64,000 nucleotides of DNA, taken from positions 4,430,569-4,494,568 of the forward strand of contig CM064691.1 in the NCBI GenBank assembly GCA_032717465.1. Reading direction: 5' to 3'. The notes under the pieces were generated by a model. The model was not told the origin of the DNA and made no database searches. It worked only from the letters and a program-made list of their open reading frames with translations. The stretch comes from Coenobita brevimanus (Eukaryota; Arthropoda; Malacostraca; Decapoda; Coenobitidae). Both the position numbers and the translations under genes were made by a program. Below are positions 60,213 to 64,000 of the stretch, piece after piece (within the stretch, counting starts at the first letter, position 1; each line of letters begins with the position of its first letter).

Positions 60213-60296
<84 letters not shown>

Positions 60297-60632
60297 GCCC
60301 AAGTTTGTATTTCCACTTTCAATCTTACACACACAATCCTTGAACAAACTGATCCATACTCATACATTCCACTTCCATCTCTTGCACACGACACTACATA
60401 CACCTCTTTTACCCTTTCATTCTCACCTACTTCTGCGCATATACCCCATCCATACTCCCACTCTCTCATACTCTTCCCTCACCATTTAGTCTCAGTTAAT
60501 ACACGTATGTCCACTTTTGCACCCCCATGCACCTGGATAATCTCTCTCTCTCTCTCTCTCTCACCTCATCATTCACACCCCTTACATTCCACGTTGCAAT
60601 CCGTACCATGTCTCCGGTCCTTGGTCGTCATC
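57640..60632 (-). pseudogene. RTE-A polyprotein (endonuclease + RT), multiply broken
   Basis: The endonuclease start (NVRGVND) lies near 60590. A segment reading QTWAIVCV...APTQDHARRVKEEF is interrupted by an expanded (GT)n (60217-60293). GGMDGG replaces the GDMNG motif near 60110. RT pieces are MGKAPRIDGVFGE (about 59075), PEDWKSGIIVPLHKGKEE (about 58960), FMDLEKAYDRVDRQG (about 58680), SCLHGYSVCVWMG and MSPWLF (about 58490), FEDNTVLLSEDEGE in place of FADD (about 58365), and KYLGNMMSKD (about 58170). YGCEAWTLLEGQKS follows near 57995. Catalytic residues are lost in both domains. Confidence 0.87.
60217..60293. repeat. (CA)n microsatellite inside LINE endonuclease codons
   Basis: The tract replaces the few codons that read VCAYAP in the 29423-32590 copy (GTATGTGCGTATGCGCC). 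The flanking codons on both sides (QTWAI and APTQD) align, so the repeat expanded in place. Confidence 0.88.
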
Positions 60633-60890
60633 CATTGATCCGCCCTGATCCGAGACTTCTTGTTCTTATTTTTAGTTAGTTGTTTTCCGGGTAGAGGCAC
60701 TAACCCTCCGCCAACCCACTTGTTGACACATACGGGAACACGTGCTAGCTGGTTATAAGGTTACCACTCAGCGTATTAAATGATTTCTTTGTTTACAGTT
60801 AATCATTTGGCGTGCCACTCAATGAAGAGTTACCCAAAATAGAGTAACACTACACTGAGTTTATGATGGGCGTCCCCACCGACCGATGAT

Positions 60891-63806
60891 TGTGATTAAT
60901 AAAAATGACAATGATAATGAAACACTATTTATATCAGAATAATGTTAAAGTATATGGATTTATTAGTAAGTAATATTCAAAGGATGCTATGTTTTATCCA
61001 CTGTAAAGCCTGAATTTATTTCGGCGAAGTTGTGTTACATAATATTTTCATTCGAGGGCCATACGAACAACTCTTTGGCGTTAACTGCTGGCTATTCACC
61101 CAAGTCATCGAACACATACAAGTCCTGAAATCATTTTCATAAATTTTACCTTGGCAGTTTCATTAGGGTTACAGTTTCACGTGAAATAGCACATCAAATA
61201 AGTTATGATGTAAATACTCTGTGTTTAATTGCCCTTCATGGAGTTCAAATGAGGCTCAAGTAGTATCTGATTTTCTTTTGGACCTCACAAAATCCAGTCC
61301 GTATTGCGAAGGTCCCATGGGGTCTAGGAAAAAATAAATAAATAAATTTTCAACTGTGATGCAATGTGTATAATCATGATTACTGAGTTTTGGAGTTCTA
61401 CTCTGTTGGTCTACCCCTTTCATTGACGGTGAGGTGGTGAAGCATGGAGATTATCTTTCTCTTTATCTCACATAAATGAATTACTCTGATTATTACTCGT
61501 AAAGACCTTGCAATCCAGTGTAGGAAAATATTCTTTATACAACACGAAAGATACTTAGTTCGTCATAAAACATTACTTCTAGTGTCAATACATTCTATAC
61601 ACATTTGGCTTCTTATATTAGAGGCAACTCTGGCAGCAGCAAGTTGCCAGTACTCTAATTCATTATTCTTTAAAAATTCGATCACATCTTCAAGAAATAT
61701 AGATCGTTAGGATCTCCAGTGGACATATCTGACTAATAGAAATGCATTTAGTATTTTGTCGTTACCAAATCCTGCATTCCTTTCTAATAAGAGCCAGTAC
61801 TAGGTGAGCCCATCACAGTTATGGTTACAAATGAAGAAGCTCATTCACAGGTTCCCACATGTTACTTCGACAGGGTTGTTGGGTACCACCAGCCAGTCAC
61901 TTGGCGTGTAGCTGGTTCATTTGTCCTTAACCATACATACATGCTTCCCAATAACCTGCCCTTTCCTGCTCTGAAATTCATATACAGTATGTTCCCTGGT
62001 ACAGTGGGGTGAATGGACATCGAGCATCCTCTCCTAATATGAATCCAAGAGGAGCTGGAGAATCTCTGTGTGAAGAGGTGCGATCAGTCAGGGTAGTTGG
62101 CTGAGTCGTTCGAGACATATTCAGATCTAGACCAGAGACAGCCGTGTCTACCTCTGTACCTTCTACATTCAATGTACTCGCCTGAGGAGAGGAAGAGGGG
62201 AGATGAGACGAGTAGAGAGGGAAAACAAGGTTAAAAGGCCTTTCTATAGAGGGAAAGGCCGGAAGTGAAGGGGCCGTAGATGAATCGGTTGAGTAGATGC
62301 AGATGGAATAGAGAGGAATGTAATTCTGGGAACTGGACTGAGAAAGAAAAATGTATGAGTAAATGAAGAAGAGATCAAGGAGCAATCGACCGCACCCCAA
62401 TTAGAGAATGAAGTGGTGGAGAAAGAAACAACAATGGAAGTCACTGGATCCAAGACCTGGGCTAGTGAGGATAACCGTGAAGTTGTGAGTCACCACAGGT
62501 CGAGAAGACCCAAATGAAATTAGTCCTTCCTTCAATCCAGGCTATAGGTTGACCTTTTCTGGTGCAGTAGTACTTACAGAGTTTTCACCGACGCTCTCGC
62601 CACAAAAATCAGTGTAGTGTTACTGTGCACCACGTGTACAAACTTGAGGGGAGCAGCTGGACATGAAGGAATCAGTTCCTAATAACACTGAGACGGAAGA
62701 AAGTAACACTGACTTAACTAGACTGTGTAGCCAAAAGATGGGATGAAGTTTTATCATTCTCACGCTACATGTTAGAGGCAAGAGGAGTCGGAAGATCGGA
62801 TATCTCTTGAGGATGAAGGAGCCTTTATCATGACGTACTGAATGCGGAATGTATACCTGGAATGTGCAGGCCACGAATTACTTGCTACAACTCATTCTCT
62901 GGCATCTGACTTTAACGGGTAATGGCGTCCCCATAACGTCGTCAATATGATCGCAAAGGATTCATTCTGTGAACAATGGGATCATTAACGCTGCAAGTTT
63001 TGTTTAGGTAAGTCCCAATAACAGAATTTAAAGTTTGCTTTGGGAGCTCCAGCACAAGCGGCCTTTTGTAGTGGAGTTGCGTCCAACTGGTGAGGTGTCC
63101 CAGCAGTGAAGCATCGTATATGTTTTGGGATCAAACTTAATCTCCTAGAAAGAGGATCTCGTCCACCGTCACGCCTTCTCAACAATGCTAGACAGAGAAG
63201 GCTTGTTTTTGTGGCAGCACCAAAATGACGACGTGTCAGGACTAACACCAAAGGACAAAATCAGCACGGTTCGAGGTACAAGGCATAGGGCGCCTAATTG
63301 CAAAACTAACCCCGTATCCTGAGCTATGCTAGGGATCAAACATCCAGCAGGGTTCAGCCCAGCGTTCGTCACGATGAGAGGAAGCAGCGTCATGGAAGGA
63401 GATCCGAGGAGGTGGGCAGACACCCTTGAATGGCCCTCCATCTTCCCCTGCCCCAAGGAAGAGCAGCCATATGAATATAAGATCATAAAAGACATGGCAT
63501 TAAAGCACACAGAATATATCACACAAAAATAATGGCAGAAAGAAAAAAACTAAGGACAAAGAAAACCAGGCAAAAACAGGAATGCCTAAAATATTCCAGT
63601 TAAACATACTAGAAGGGAAGGAAAGGAGGGAGCAAAAAGTAAGAAGAAAATAAACTAGGATGATAATTGAAGGAAGGAACAAGTAAAATCTATGCCACCA
63701 GTGCATCAAATCGGCTTTAAATCCCTAAAAACTCACGTTACGAGTCCAAATAAGGCATTGGTATTGAGAAGGAGCTGAAGACGAGGAGCGACTGAAGCAC
63801 AGCACA

Positions 63807-63843
<37 letters not shown>

Positions 63844-64000
63844 GTAATAATAATAATAATAATACTAATCTTGGAAGTGAACAGAAGATGGGTAAGTTGC
63901 ATTGAAAGAACAGTTACAGAAACAAACGATGCGCAAGTAGCACATATTGTAAAGGTCTCGCTTACAAGGATGCTATGATGTGTAGGAAGGAGGCTTGACT
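60891..64000. other. Unassigned terminal stretch with (ATA)n
   Basis: No recognisable domain is present. (TCTC)-like and AATA repeats are few until (ATA)n at 63808-63863. Minus-strand frames at 61978-62400, 62985-63251 and 63169-63522 and the plus frame at 63326-63532 have no family match by eye. They could be exons of an unknown gene or noise. Confidence 0.5.

Larger units (their letters stand above)
57566..60890 (-). mobile_element. RTE-A LINE, near full length, with distinct 5' module
   Basis: On the minus strand the 5' end near 60890 starts CGGTGGGGACGCCCATC. The module (60890-60660) matches the composite SINEs and the short elements at 17085 and 36610. Coding sequence follows from about 60630, where the presumed start ATGACGACCAAGGACC lies. 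The 3' end CCACCCCTTACGAGATTA and a (GATA)n tail are at 57566-57625. The 3' terminus (CCCCTTACG) is closer to that of the short elements than to the other RTE-A copies. Confidence 0.87.

Noticed and set aside
61978..62400. Minus-strand frames in the last 3 kb as genes
   Set aside because: They are short, Ser/Pro-rich and have no recognisable domain; left as unassigned.
63326..63532. 68-codon plus-strand frame as a gene
   Set aside because: Composition is plausible but there is no domain, conservation or splice evidence visible.

Overview
This window is eukaryotic, AT-rich, extremely microsatellite-dense nuclear DNA. The GT-AG intron, the non-LTR retrotransposon families, hAT/Tigger/piggyBac-like elements and long (TA)n, (GT)n and (GATA)n tracts suggest an arthropod, most likely a decapod crustacean (inference; no species marker is present). 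There are no bacterial features, no operons and no CRISPR array.

Host genes: only two convincing host genes are visible. They are paralogous copies of an SLC35G1-like EamA/DMT membrane transporter at 4613-5727 (+) and 38783-39897 (-). Each has a 108-nt exon, a 152-nt GT-AG intron and a terminal coding exon, and homology continues about 1 kb past each stop. They are therefore an inverted segmental duplication of about 2.1 kb per arm, tail to tail, with about 33 kb between. Any upstream N-terminal exons are not recognised.

Transposable elements fill most of the rest. (1) A Jockey/CR1-type LINE: near-complete decayed copy 670-3959 (+), copy 45051-48098 (-) with an intact 683-codon RT frame, fragments at 6980-7715, 13235-14870 and 37720-37832. 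(2) Four RTE-type LINE groups, called here A (19998-21290, 29423-32590, 56878-57138, 57588-60890), B (48135-49765, 51165-51562), C (51631-53056) and D, BovB-like (55545-56705). (3) A ZMYM1-like hAT transposase gene on the minus strand (27100-32865), split by a full-length RTE-A (TSD TAAACTC) and by a 276-bp hAT MITE (8-bp TSD). (4) A decayed Tigger/pogo element (about 41176-44690, -) containing a 496-bp piggyBac-like MITE at TTAA. (5) A second hAT MITE (18789-19090), an 892-bp foldback element (24128-25019) and several tRNA-derived SINEs.

The most interesting structure is modular. A roughly 300-bp 5' module with a conserved hairpin occurs at the 5' end of an RTE-A LINE (60660-60890), at the 5' end of a composite tRNA-like SINE (9372, 24085), and in two short elements (17085, 36610). 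In those short elements the LINE 5' UTR is fused directly to the LINE 3' tail at the same junction. This looks like a LINE-derived non-autonomous family sharing both ends with its presumed partner. A second theme is that most (TA)n, (GT)n and (GATA)n tracts abut retroelement ends or arise inside them.

Layout: 0-4.5 kb SINE/LINE/SINE with TA tracts; 4.6-6.7 kb transporter A and flank; 7-27 kb repeats and unassigned DNA; 27-33 kb nested hAT/RTE/MITE; 33-37 kb satellites; 37.9-39.9 kb transporter B; 41-45 kb Tigger; 45-61 kb LINE cluster; 61-64 kb unassigned DNA.
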